Assembly (NCBI GenBank): GCA_032988165.1
Contig: JANTQF010000183.1
Location: 1-64,000 of the forward strand
From: Emmonsiellopsis sp. PD_33
Lineage: Eukaryota > Ascomycota > Eurotiomycetes > Onygenales > Ajellomycetaceae
DNA length: 64,000 bases
Direction of reading: 5' to 3'
In this document: positions 47,560-58,178 of the stretch, one piece after another
Position numbering within the stretch: the first letter of the stretch is position 1
Layout of the letters: the number at the start of each line of letters is the position of its first letter
Translations under genes and position numbers: made by a program
Notes under the pieces: generated by a model
The model's input: only the letters and a program-made list of their open reading frames with translations
The model's database searches: none
What the model was told of the DNA's origin: nothing

Positions 47560-50500
47560 CTTCTGTGTGAAATTACAAGTGGAAGCTCCTGGAGTTAGAT
47601 AGAAAGACCTTTGAGAAGAAAATGATAGTTCTAGCAATCTTTGTACCTACTGTAGTTAATTGTTCTTTTAATATGAATGCTATAGTAGACAGCAGCTGCT
47701 GTTACTATACAATAATTCACCCTTACATGATCAACTGTTATAATCTTCTGTGTATTCTGATTGTCCCCTGAAAGATTGAAGGCATCAGTGGTGACACTGG
47801 TGGCTTTATATGAAACATGGTGAAGCTTGATGTTGATGTTGGTGGATTCCTCTGAGAGAATACTTATGCATATGAAATTGAGAATCTCCTGTATGACTTT
47901 ATGCTAGGCCTATTATGGCTATCTGAACATCAAGCCCTTATTGATGCTCACAACTGATGTGTTGTATTCTCTGGAGGCATCTGTGTCTCTGAAAAAGATG
48001 TTCACAAGACTGCTGATCTTTGCCAAATCTCTGCTAATACCTATAACCTCCTCTGAAGCTGCAATTGAAAATTCAAGTCCTGACCTCCCATTGAAATCTT
48101 CACTGCCAGCATGGCTGACATAGAGAAGGCCCTCTCATGGCTCTCTAAGAAACTGAAGACTGACCCTGCAACAGTCCTCCCTCTGCACTACCATGAATTC
48201 CTTGATGTTTTTGACCACAAGGCTGCTGAGAAGCTCTCACTGTTCTGTGGTGTGCATGATCATCATATCAAACTTGAGAAGATAGATGGTAAAGACTCTC
48301 AGCTGCCCTGGGGACTGCTGTACAACATGTCACATGATGAACTGCTTGTGCTCTGCAAGACCCTTAATGACCTTCTGGATAAGGGTTTCATCTGAGTTAG
48401 CAATTTGCCTGTGGGCACACCTGTGCTCTTCATGAAAAAGCCAGGTGGAGGCCTCTAGTTCTGTGTTGACTATTGGGGTCTCAACTGCCTCACCTAAAAA
48501 GATTGTTACCTGCTGCTGTTAATCAATGAGACTCTTGAATGGATTAGCTGAGCCAAGTGGTTCACAAAGCTGGATGTCATTTCCATGTTCTATAAGATCT
48601 GAATTGCAGAAGGAGATGAATGGCTAACTGCCTTTTGCATGAGATATGATCTATTTGAATGGACAGTCACCCCCTTTGGCCTCATGAATGCCCTGAGCAC
48701 CTTCCAGAAATACATCAACTGGGCCTTATGAGACTATTTAGATGAATTTGCTTCTACCTACCTTGATGACATCCTCATCTTTACTGATGGATCCTGCAAG
48801 CAGCATCAAGAGCACATCTGAAAAGTCCTCACCTGCCTCCACAAACATGGTCTTCTGATTGACATCAACAAATCTGCCTTTAAAGTCCAAGAGATGACCT
48901 ACCTTGGCTTCATCATAGAGGTGGGGAAGGGAGTCTGTATGGACCCTAAGAAGATTGCTGTTATCCTTGAATGGGAGGCCTCTATGACTGTAAAAGGTGT
49001 GTGAGGCTTCCTAGGATTCATGAATTTCTACTGATACTTCATTTGGGATTTTTCTGACATTATCTGACTGCTGACTGACCTCACATGCAAAGACCAGCAG
49101 TTTCTATAGTCTAAGAAGGCAGACAAGGCATTTATGTGCCTTAAACAGATGTTTGTCTCTACTCTGATGCTCATTGCATTTGACCCTGACTGCCTGATGG
49201 TGGTTGAAACAGACTCTTCTGATTATGTCACAGGTGGTGCTCTCATGCAATGGGATGATGAAGGTATCCTGTGACCCTGTGCATTCATGTCCAAGAAGCT
49301 TAGCCCTGCTGAAGTCAACTATGAGATTTATGACAAGGAACTCCTTGCTATCATCTGATGTCTAGAAGAATGGGACTCTAAACTCTGCAGTGTGAAAGAC
49401 TTTGAAATTGTCACAGATTATAAGAACCTCTGATATTTCATGATGACCTATAAACTCTCTGAATGCCAGATGTGCTGAGCTGAATTCCTCAGCTGCTTCC
49501 ATTTTATAATTCATTACTGCCCTGGCACAGAGAACTCTATGGCCAACACCCTCTCCTGATATGAACAGGATATGCCTTCTGAAGACTCTGATGCCTGCTG
49601 AGCAAACTGCAAATAGAGACTACTAGATCTGCAGATCCTCAAAGAATCCAAAGTAATATTACACAGAGTGATATGTGCCTTGCCTGTCACCCTGCTAATT
49701 GTGACCACCTCATCCCTGCTCCAGGGACTCTGGGACACTGCTGCCACCTCCAATGAATGCCTTCAAATGATGACCCAGATTGTCTGAGACAAAGCTTGCC
49801 ATTTTCCATCTGAACTCCAAGCCTGTGTTGACATCACCAAATGCTCTGTAGACCCTGACTCCTGACTATGCTTCTGGGGGAGGTGGTGGGTTCCTAATTC
49901 AGAACTGTTGCACACCTGAATCATGCAGGAAACTCATGATTCTCTGATGACTGGTCACCCAGGCTGTGAAGTGCTCTACTGAATTTTATCCTGAGATTTC
50001 TACTGGCCTGACATGTCTCAGAGCATCTGACAGTTCACCTGGAACTGCAATGTCTGCCAATCCATCATTGCCTGGTGAGATTGCTGCTAAGGTCTGCTCA
50101 AATCTCTCCTGATCCCTGAATGTGTCTGGCACAATGTTGCCATTGATTTTGCAGTAGACCTCCCCATGAGTGATGGCTGCAAGAATATCCTTGTCATCAT
50201 TGACTACCTCAATAAAGGTGTTATTCTTGAACCCTGTGTGAAGATGGATGTGCCCACAGTGGCTAAAGCCTTCCTCTGAAGTCTGTTTTATTGCCAGTAT
50301 GATCTACCCTGTACAATTATCTTGGACTGTGGGACCCAGTTTGTTGGAGCTGTCTGGAGCTAAATCTGCCAGCTCCTCAAGATCTCCCAGCACCTCTTGA
50401 CTGCCTATCACCCCAAAACTGATGGTAGCACTGAATGTATGATCCAGACAACTAAGAACTACCTCTGAAAGTTCTATTTGTACATTCAGGACAACTGGAA

Positions 50501-51221
50501 TGAACTCCTCCTGCATGCTGAACTTGCAATCAATAGCTGTGATACTATCAGCACTGGTGTTAGCCCATTTTTCCTCTTGCACAGTTACAACCTTGAAGTT
50601 CTTGATCTCACTGAATTGCCTGAACCTTCCACTTTGCCCTGCAGTCTGATCCAAATTGTGGACACCATTGTCTTGAAACTCCAGCAAGCCTGTGAGTGGG
50701 CTGAATCCTCCATGGCTAGTGCCCAGCAGGACCAATAGGACTGTGTGAATGCCTGCTGAAATCCTGCTGAACACTACAAGGTGGGTGATAAGGTCTAGCT
50801 AGACCTCTGAAACATCATGACTGATTGCCCATCTCACACACTTGACTACTGATATGCTAAGTACACTGTTGTTGAAGTCCTGGGGAGTCATAACTACTGC
50901 CTTGACATACTGCCTGGGATCCACAATGTATTTCACATGAACCTGCTCTGCAAAGCCTCCACCAACCTGTTCTTCTTGCAAGAAATTACTGACTGGCATC
51001 TGCCTGGCATCATTGGGGAAGACAATGAGGTAGAATATGAGATTGAAGCCATCCTCAACTGCCACCACTGTAGATGAGGATTCCAGTACCTGGTGAAGTA
51101 GCTTGGATATGAAGCCCCTTCATGGGAATCAACCTCTGCCCTGCAAGATACTGCTGTGCTCACCCATTATGAAGAGCTGCACCTGCCCAATGAGACTCCA
51201 TCTGCACTGCCCCACATCTAA
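47559..51221 (+). pseudogene. pol: chromovirus pol: protease, RT, RNase H, integrase, chromodomain (broken)
   Basis: A single frame of 1221 codons, ending at a TAA (51219-51221). Protease: MNAIVDSSCCY (Asp 47688-47690; D-S-G reads D-S-S). RT: PLHYHEFLDVF, LPWGLLYNMSHDEL, PVLFMKKPGGGL, LDVISMFYKI, FGLMNALSTFQ, catalytic YLDDILIF (YLDD 48759-48770). RNase H: VVETDSSDYVTGG (Asp 49212-49214). Integrase: HDSLMTGHPG and CNVCQ zinc site, then IDFAVDLP, ILDCGTQF and HPKTDGSTEC, so all three catalytic acids remain. C-terminus: a chromodomain (YEIEAIL, QYLVK.LGYEAPSWES, 51030-51140), thought to guide integration to heterochromatin. Stops are mostly TGA for Arg, with a few TAG/TAA. Confidence 0.95.
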
Positions 51222-51258
51222 TTTTCTGAGCCCTCCCACCTGCCCTCCAAATCTGGAT

Positions 51259-51267
51259 AGGGGGGGA
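51259..51267 (+). other. polypurine tract
   Basis: AGGGGGGGA three bases before the 3' LTR; plus-strand primer site. Confidence 0.85.
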
Positions 51268-51270
51268 TAA

Positions 51271-51524
51271 TGTGAAGGGCTATGCCCTTATACCCTATAT
51301 CTGTAGCTTGCCCAAACTTCACCCAATCTCTGACTGCCCAATTGGATGCCTCTGACTGGGCCTTTGTATGAATGTTTATCTGCTCTGATCTTGCATAATT
51401 TCCTTCTGTTTATATCACATGATCTCATGATTCCTTTTCCTTTTTCCTTCCTTTCTCTAGTGATTACAATCTTGATTCTAGCATATAGCTCACATGATTC
51501 ACTTATTAGAGTGCGCTCATTACA
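51271..51524 (+). repeat. 3' LTR of the chromovirus
   Basis: 254 bp, TGTGAAGGGCTATG...CTCATTACA, same length as the 5' LTR. Keeps one CG at 51514-51515. Followed by CTGAA. Confidence 0.96.
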
Positions 51525-52000
51525 CTGAATCAGATAACAATTTATTCAACTATAGTTAAAAATATGAATAACTATTCAGCTAACATTAAATAGTAGATTT
51601 AAGGTCATCTCAATGTATTCCTCCTAGTATGCTTATAAGGTTCTGAAGACATTCATGCTACAAAATGATGGGATCTTTTACAAACAATCCACCTATCTGC
51701 TTTACCTGTCTTTACCTTTATGATGTGGCTTGAGAATTATATCCTTCTTGCACTGTAAGATAGTTTCATGGAATAATAGCATATATTACTTCAAGTTTAC
51801 TGAGATATCTCCCCCTGATTATCTTAATATAGCTAAGTTGGGTGTTAAATTTAACTGATACTTCTATCTCTTAACTTTGGAGCCTATAGACTCAACTTCT
51901 GGTTTTCAGAACCCATTTGATATCTAATTGTACCTCACACTACAAGGGCAACTTTAAGCCATTTTTCATGCATTCTTGGGTAATTATATCAGCATCATCT

Positions 52001-53073
52001 TTTGAATGTCTTTTGATTTTTATTCTTCTTTTCAATTTTACTTCTCTTATTATTCTCCAGATTAATTAGTAATAATCAATTAGATTCTTAATATTACATT
52101 TTTCTGCATCCACTTCAATTCTACCTTCTATATAACATCTTAGTTACTATATATTCCTAATACTACCTTCTGCTGATCTATTCTTCTATCTTTAGATAAT
52201 ATAAATCTCACCTTTTCTCCTACTATCTTCTTCTTAATCTGTTAAGATACTGATCTGTTTAATCTAATTACCTCACAAGGCAATAAACCCCTCAATTCAC
52301 TATAGATAGCTATTACCTTTATCTTCCTAACTACTTGTGCAACCCAAACTTCTTATTATGCCCATAAATAGCCCCCAGTTTGTAGTCACCCCCAGGGGCC
52401 TTGCTTTGCCTGAATCTAACAGGAAGCACAAATACATTTCAGTGGGGATAGAGAAAGGAAAAAGAGAGGAGAAAGAGAGGAGAAAGAGAGGAGAAAGAGA
52501 GAAAAAAGAGAGAAGAAAGAGAGAAGAAAGAGAGGAGAAAGAGAGAGTTCTGAAGACTCATATTATCTATAATTATATTTACTTATCTTATTGACTGTAA
52601 TTTTATCCCTTTTTCATTCTTCTTATTTTATGTGTAATTATTATTCTATCTCATTCTACCCATATCATTTATTATATTATTTTATATTATATATCTTTAT
52701 ATTCTTCATTTCATTCATTGCATTTTCAAAGTGGTTTAATTAAAACAGAACACTATAATTAGGAGGTTAAAGAGAGGGGTGATGTTGATTCCTACATATT
52801 AGGTTATATAATCTAGTTGATGAGAAATATCATATCAACATCAAAACTCACCTTTCTTTCTATTAATATGCAGGGCCTTGCTTGATTCTTTCTTGCCATG
52901 CCATATTTACCCTTCTTCTCTTGATTTATGGATGATATTAAAGATTTCCTTAAGATATAAATCTTTAACACATCTCCTTTTGAGCCCTCCAATGCATTTC
53001 ATTACCTTCTGTTTTTTCTATTATTCTCTACCAAAAACTGCCATTTCTGCTCCAAATATATATTGAAATCATA
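52001..53073. other. spacer with purine minisatellite
   Basis: No gene recognised apart from the minisatellite below; the 52337 and 52878 open frames show no family resemblance. Confidence 0.5.
52461..52548. repeat. purine minisatellite, 11-bp unit, eight copies
   Basis: AAAGAGAGGAG and variants (AAAGAGAGAAG, AAAGAGAGAAA) repeated eight times without gaps; strictly purine on plus, so able in principle to form triplex DNA. Confidence 0.9.
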
Positions 53074-55180
53074 ATGAATGATATTCTTGCCATATCAGGC
53101 CTTGCTACTCTGAGATCCTCAGAATTGTAGACCCTGCTTGATGAAATTAACAGTCTCCATTATCAGGATATTAGTAAGTTTATTTTCCTCTTCTAGATTA
53201 TGATCTATAGTAATCAGTCCAGTGGGAAAAGCTCTGTTCTAGAAGTGATTTCTGAAGTATCATTTCCTTGAAATGATACTTTATGCACCTATTTTGCTAT
53301 AGAAGTCATTCTTTATAATACTATAGTCTCTAGTGCCTCTATCTTTATTATATCTTGTAAGGGTGCTGCTAGTGTTCAACAGCATGAACTATTACAATTC
53401 AAGGAAATGTTAGAAGGGCTTTAAGACCTCCCAGAAGTAATTGATAGTGTAAAGAAACACCTCACAGTAATTAATTGAGGAGTTAATGTGTTTTCAAAAT
53501 ATATCCTTTAAATTAAGATATCTGAATCATATATGTCAAAACTTACCCTTATTGACCTTTCTGGTCTCATACACTCTGAAAACAGGCAACAATCTGAAGC
53601 TAATGTGAAGCTAATTTCTAATCTTATTAAATCCTATATCATCAACACTAGGAGTATTATTATTTCTGTGGTCTTAACAAAAAATAACATTATAAACTAA
53701 ATTATCCTGAAATACATCTAAAAGGTTGACTCTAAGGAACTACACACTTTAGAACTCATCATGAAACTGAATATACTATCAGCTAAATCAGATAGTGAAG
53801 CTGAATTTATAAACCTTGCTAGCAACAACAATATCAAATTTTAACTTAGGTGGTATGTGTTGAGAAATAGGGATTTTAACTCTCATAATACTTCAATCAA
53901 AGAATGAGATTTTGCTGAACAATGGTTCTTCTCTGTAGGAGCCTGGAAAGATTTTTCCTGTAATATAATTGAGATATACTCATTATGCTAATACCTGAGT
54001 AAGATACTATTAAATTAAATTCAATGTTATCTTCTAAACCTTGTCAACAACATACAGACTAGCATTAATAATGCTGAGAAGAAACTTGAGAAACTAAGTC
54101 CTAGTTGTTTTACTCTTAATGAATAGTGACTCTTTCTCCTAAAAATCAGTTAATTATTTGAGAGATTATGCAAGGCTGCTGCTGATGGTAGTTATAGAGA
54201 TCCATTCTTTAATAATTAGAAGTATTTTGATGGTAATTACTTGTAGACTCTCATTCAAAATTAGAATATTAAGTTTGCAGAGAAGATAAGAACCCAGAGC
54301 CACCATAGAATTATTAATAACTCTATGAGATCCAATTCTTTTGATTAAATTCACATGAATTACTCTAGAGCTATTTACTGGGTATAGAGTTTCCTCACTA
54401 GTAGTAGAGGTCAAGAGTTTCCTGATTCTTTCAACCTTATTCTTGTTGATTAATTATTTCAAGACCAGTCATCTTTATGGGAAGGCATTACACAATGCCA
54501 TGTGGAGAGCTCATAAAAGCTTGTCACATGATTCCTTAAAGATCTTCTGGAAATACTGACTGACTGTCATATTTTTTAGTTACTACTTAACTCCTTAATC
54601 AGCTAGAAAATAAATGACTGAATAATATAAGCTAATTAATCTCTCAATTAACTTCTACTTGATTGCATAAAGCATCTGATAATGTATAATCACTACTACA
54701 CAGAAACTCTTCAGAAGATGAAGCAAGTAAATTTATAGGATAAAATAGTTAGATAGATAGAAAACTTCATAATCTCAAAATGTAAAAGTAATATTAATCT
54801 AAGTGATGTATTCACCCTTGCCACATCACTTTCAATCTAAAATGAGAGTGATATGAAGAACTTTATATGTACTGAGCTACTTGATAATATGCAAGCATTC
54901 TACAAGGTAAGCTATTTTAATTCTTTTAGTTGTAATTTAGGGTTCTAATTTCTTGATATAGATTTCAATGAAGACTTTCATCAATAATATTACTATTCAG
55001 ATTATTAAGTGCAAGTTAATATTCAAAATATGAACTATCTTCACATCCAATGATGTAGCAATCATACCATCTGATCTCATCTCTCAGATTGCAGGTGAGA
55101 TGGAGGAGTTCCAGATGCAGTAATGATAACTTAAATGGAAATTAAAAATCTTGTAGGAAGGTTTGAAGATTTGTAGGTAG
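53074..55180 (+). pseudogene. dynamin-like GTPase relic, two exons
   Basis: ATG 53074 begins MNDILAISGLATLRSSEL, then the GTPase domain: P-loop read as SNQSSGKSS (53209-53235; family GDQSSGKSS), DTLCTYFAIEVIL (G2 region), LIDLSGLIHSE (G3, 53554 on; family DLPG), LELIMKLNIL (family TKPD) and NNNIKF with RWYVLRNRDF. The first P-loop Gly, its Asp and the G3 Pro are changed by C-to-T or G-to-A. The stalk is worn. After a 55-bp intron the GED follows: MKTFINNITIQIIKCKL, SNDVAIIPSDLISQIAGEME with EEFQMQ. About 680 codons, the normal size for fungal dynamin-related/Mx-like proteins. Unlike the chromovirus, several stops are TAA/TAG at Gln positions. The minus-strand frame 54166-54414 is a shadow. 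Confidence 0.88.
54907..54961 (+). other. intron in the dynamin-like relic
   Basis: GTAAGC...GATATAG, 55 bp, phase 0. Exon 1 frame ends in TAC AAG at 54906, and the GED frame starts at 54962. Joining them keeps the protein family order, so the splice sites are probably original. Confidence 0.8.
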
Positions 55181-55616
55181 CATGTAGTACATCTATATTT
55201 ATATTATTTCCTATCTTTTCTAGAATTATATATAGCTCTAAACTCCTTAAGTCACAGATTTACCCTTCTTTGCTTTCACAATCATCTTTACTTGACTAAC
55301 CTTAAAGCCATTGTATAGAACAAATTAATTAATTGGTTGATATAGAATCTATTAGTAGGAAATCTAATAATACACTTAATCCTGAAGATCTAGATGCTAA
55401 TCTACTGGCTCATCCTGAAATGATATGATAATTTCATGTGTGCTAGTATTTTAGGATATCTGATAATTATCAGTACTAATGTAATTCTATTTTTTCAAAG
55501 TCTTCAGTAAATGAATTTACATTTAGATCTATTATTCATCAGCCATCATTTAAGCTGCATGAACCTGATTGTCCAGAAAGTATGAGTACCCCCTCAAGAA
55601 GAATTCATAAATTCTA
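55181..55616. other. spacer after dynamin-like relic
   Basis: No clear gene; scattered protein-like text on plus (NLIIHLILKI) without a match. Confidence 0.4.
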
Positions 55617-55809
55617 AAAGAAGAAGTTCTGAAGGACTTTTTAATTATTAAATCTATATTTTAATACTATATTTTCCTCTATCCACTTGAGTTTCAGCTT
55701 TGATGTAACATTTCAGTTACTATATGTTCTCTCATAATCTACCTATTTTTTTACTTTTATCAGTTTATTGTTTGTTTATGACTTTCTGACTGAGCTGTTC
55801 TGAATTTCT

Positions 55810-55920
55810 TTCAGTCCTGAATTTTTTTCAATTCTAAATTTCTTTCAGTTCTGAATTTCTTTTAGTTCCAAATTTCTTTGAGTTCTAAATTTCTTTGAAT
55901 TCTGAATTTCTTTTAGTCTC
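55810..55920. repeat. minisatellite, 17-bp unit, about six copies
   Basis: CTGAATTTCTTTCAGTT and variants in series. Its counterpart in the second duplication unit is at 58365-58460. Confidence 0.85.
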
Positions 55921-56455
55921 TGAACACAGCAAACTCCTGCCATGCTCACAGATAATTATAAATTCTGATATTATTATATCAAGTACATTAAAAAAGTAGA
56001 CTATATAAATTAATCTTACTCTTTTCTTACTTTATATCATTATATTTGAGTTTCACTCCTTATTCCTAACAGCTTTTCACCTCAAAACTTATCTTAAATC
56101 ATTATAGTTAGTATCTCCCATCATACTAATTATACTCAAGATTATCTAGCTTTATTTGCTAAGTCTCCATCTCTCTTATGAGCTTTTCTGTCTTTATATA
56201 TAGCTAATTATATTAATGTTGATATAAAATTATGTTAATTCTTATAATTATTAAATTTACATTATTTGCACATCTCACCCTTTTTCTTATGATGCATGTT
56301 AACTTCTGAATATTTCTTACATCTAGTATGAATTCACTCAGGGCCCCTATTATCTTATGCATGCAGTAGAATCCAAATGGGGCACATAGCATCAGACTAA
56401 TTATTATTTTCTAGGATGTTTGGCTTGTTTTTCTTGACTTTTACTTAATTAAGCT

Positions 56456-58059
56456 ATGATGAATCTTGCCATTAAACATCTTACCCTGTCTGAGGCTGTG
56501 AATATCAGTCAGACACACCATTCAAACTCATCTAGAGTGCTGATGAAATATAGTGATCTCTTTTGATCTTTACCCCCAGAGTTAATAGATAAGATACTTA
56601 AGGAGCTTATAACAATTAATATTAACTGCATGAAGCTTGTTAGTAAGGGTTGGAAGGGTTATGTTATTACATGAACTAAATATAAGGGCTGAGAGCTATA
56701 CTAACTAATATTCTAGTAATGATTTAAATCTCTTAAGTTAGAATAGAAGATAGCTCAGTACACTGCACTTGATATGTTATTTGCCTGCACTCTTCTATCT
56801 ATTATTACTAACTTCATGGTTTATAGTGCAGATAACAAGCAATTTCACCTCAGGCAATCTAACTTATATAATGAAGTTTCTAGAGACCCACACATTTATA
56901 AGAGCTGATAAATACTCAGCTTGAACCACTGCAATCACAGTATTCTGACATAATGACTATAATTTGATAAATGCTAAACTAGAGTAGCAAGAATTATCTA
57001 AAACATTTCAGCATAGATCTCTATTTACTCACTTGAGACTCTATCTCAATTTAAATAGTATTCTAGCTGTGAGTGGATTGTATTTCTAGGAGAAATAGGT
57101 TCTATCTCATCTTATATTTTTTATGATTCTAAAATGCTAATAAATTACCCTCTACTAGCTGCTTCAGTCTGATCACTATCCTGAGCAACCACAAATAATA
57201 CTACCTCCCATGTACACACACATTTGGGGAGAACCTATATCTTATTAGCCAAACCCAGCTATATATCACCTCTAAAAATGATAAGATAATTTTTGCCTAT
57301 AACATCCAAAGTGCTCTCCTTAACTGGCAAAAATCATTAACTCTATTTAAGGCTAATTCTATCTTATCTATTAGTTAAGTACTTAAGATTATCATTCTGA
57401 ATGGCAATGAACATCTTGTCCATCTAGTTCTACACTATGATGTTTTTGCAGATGATGATGAAGATGCATCCTCTATTCCCTAAATAATAATAGTGATTAA
57501 TGTTAAAAATAGGATAACTCTCTATAAATTCACCCAGGAGTAGTCCACATTTTCACATATGCACCTGATATTAAATGAAATGATAGAGATTCAGAGCTTC
57601 TCTGAGAATTACCTCTTGTACTGCATTATTAAAACATTCTTGCTATAGAATGATGGAATTTGGTCAAAAAAGTAAATTAATGCTCTGTATATAATAGAGA
57701 ACTCATATTATTCTGTTACCCTTATAATACTATTTGAGTATGAGATATTACCCCACATTCCTGCACTATCTAGTAATACAGATAATAGTACTTTCTCAAC
57801 ATCAGATGAGATTATACCCATATTGTATTTTAAAATGATTTCTTATTATTGCACATCAAAGAAGCTTGCATTCAACCCATTTAGAGTTCTATTTTTAACT
57901 CAGCTACTGCATCAATCAGAATTCTTATAGTTCCTTTTTAGGCAGGCAGAGTCTGCCTCACTGGCAATTTCAGTAGAGTATGTCTATCTTACTCCCTGTG
58001 GGCAGCTCCAGGTGCTTTTTAAATTGAGAGGAAATATATATAGTCTAGTTACCTTTTAA
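56456..58059 (+). pseudogene. F-box/propeller-like family relic, copy 8
   Basis: ATG 56456: MMNLAIKHLTLSEAVNISQT, then an F-box, SLPPELIDKILKELI with INCMKLVSKGWKGYV (56564-56670). After a frame change near 57200: NLYLISQTQLYITS, IIFAYNIQSALLNWQKSL, VLKIIILNGNEHLVHLVLHY, an acidic loop ADDDEDASS, IIIVINVKNRITLYKFTQE, IIEIQSFSENYLLYCI-like text, IKTFLL.NDGIWSKK and a tail LAFNPFRVLFLTQLLHQSE, FRQAESASLAISVEYVYL, ending SLVTF TAA (58057-58059). The order of blocks (strand with NGNEHLVH, then IIIV.V.., then FLLxNDG) is that of copies 2-7. Tail longer than in copy 6. Confidence 0.7.
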
Positions 58060-58178
58060 TTCCATTATAATTTATTATTTATAATTTTATTCAGCTTTAA
58101 TTATAGTGAGGCAATCAGAAAGATATCTACTGCTGCTGCTAATAGAATCTACCACTACAGATTAAATAACTAGATAAT

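Larger units (their letters stand above)
45962..51524 (+). mobile_element. full-length Ty3/gypsy chromovirus, 5563 bp
   Basis: Two 254-bp LTRs with TG...CA ends, CTGAA on both sides, a polypurine tract, gag with a CCHC knuckle, and a complete pol (protease, RT, RNase H, integrase, chromodomain) in one frame. RT order and chromodomain place it in the chromoviruses. The element is structurally intact. I noticed no internal deletion or frameshift in pol, only stops, mostly TGA at arginine positions. It is inserted in copy 7 of the F-box-like array and is GC-richer than its surroundings. Confidence 0.96.
45240..52000 (+). pseudogene. F-box/propeller-like family relic, copy 7, split by a chromovirus
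   Basis: Left part, 45240-45961: DLVIAGKYKAWVADLMLFWEI (compare AAGCYAA.VA in copy 2), SRVIFTLEI-like strand text, ITSNCEELLIYTTFI, IHPNNTVGNT. Right part, 51525-52000: VLKTFMLQNDGIFYKQ near 51650, LNIAKLGVKFN and LGNYISIIF. The two parts join in family order once the retroelement and one 5-bp duplication are left out, so the element landed in an existing copy. No F-box found upstream. Both parts are CpG-free and full of stops. Confidence 0.6.
55617..58178. repeat. tandem duplication, left unit (~2.56 kb)
   Basis: AAAAGAAGAAGTTCT opens this unit at 55617 and the next at 58179. Landmarks keep the same distance: ATG 56456/59001 (2545) and the TGCTGCTGCT run 58131/60694 (2563). Each unit has a T-rich 17-bp minisatellite, a spacer, and one family gene relic. 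Differences between units are largely transitions. Confidence 0.9.

Noticed and set aside
50304..51163. Open minus-strand frames over the integrase
   Set aside because: Antisense shadows. TGA-rich plus-strand decay leaves TCA, not stops, on the opposite strand, which lengthens false frames there.
47559..51221. Reassigned genetic code (TGA read as an amino acid)
   Set aside because: TGA sits at family arginine positions and CGA is absent together with all other CpG. TAG and TAA also occur in frame, and Asp/Gly losses follow the same base change. Deamination explains all of it; a recoded TGA does not.
54166..54414. Open minus-strand frame in the dynamin relic
   Set aside because: Antisense to the dynamin stalk region; no motif of its own.
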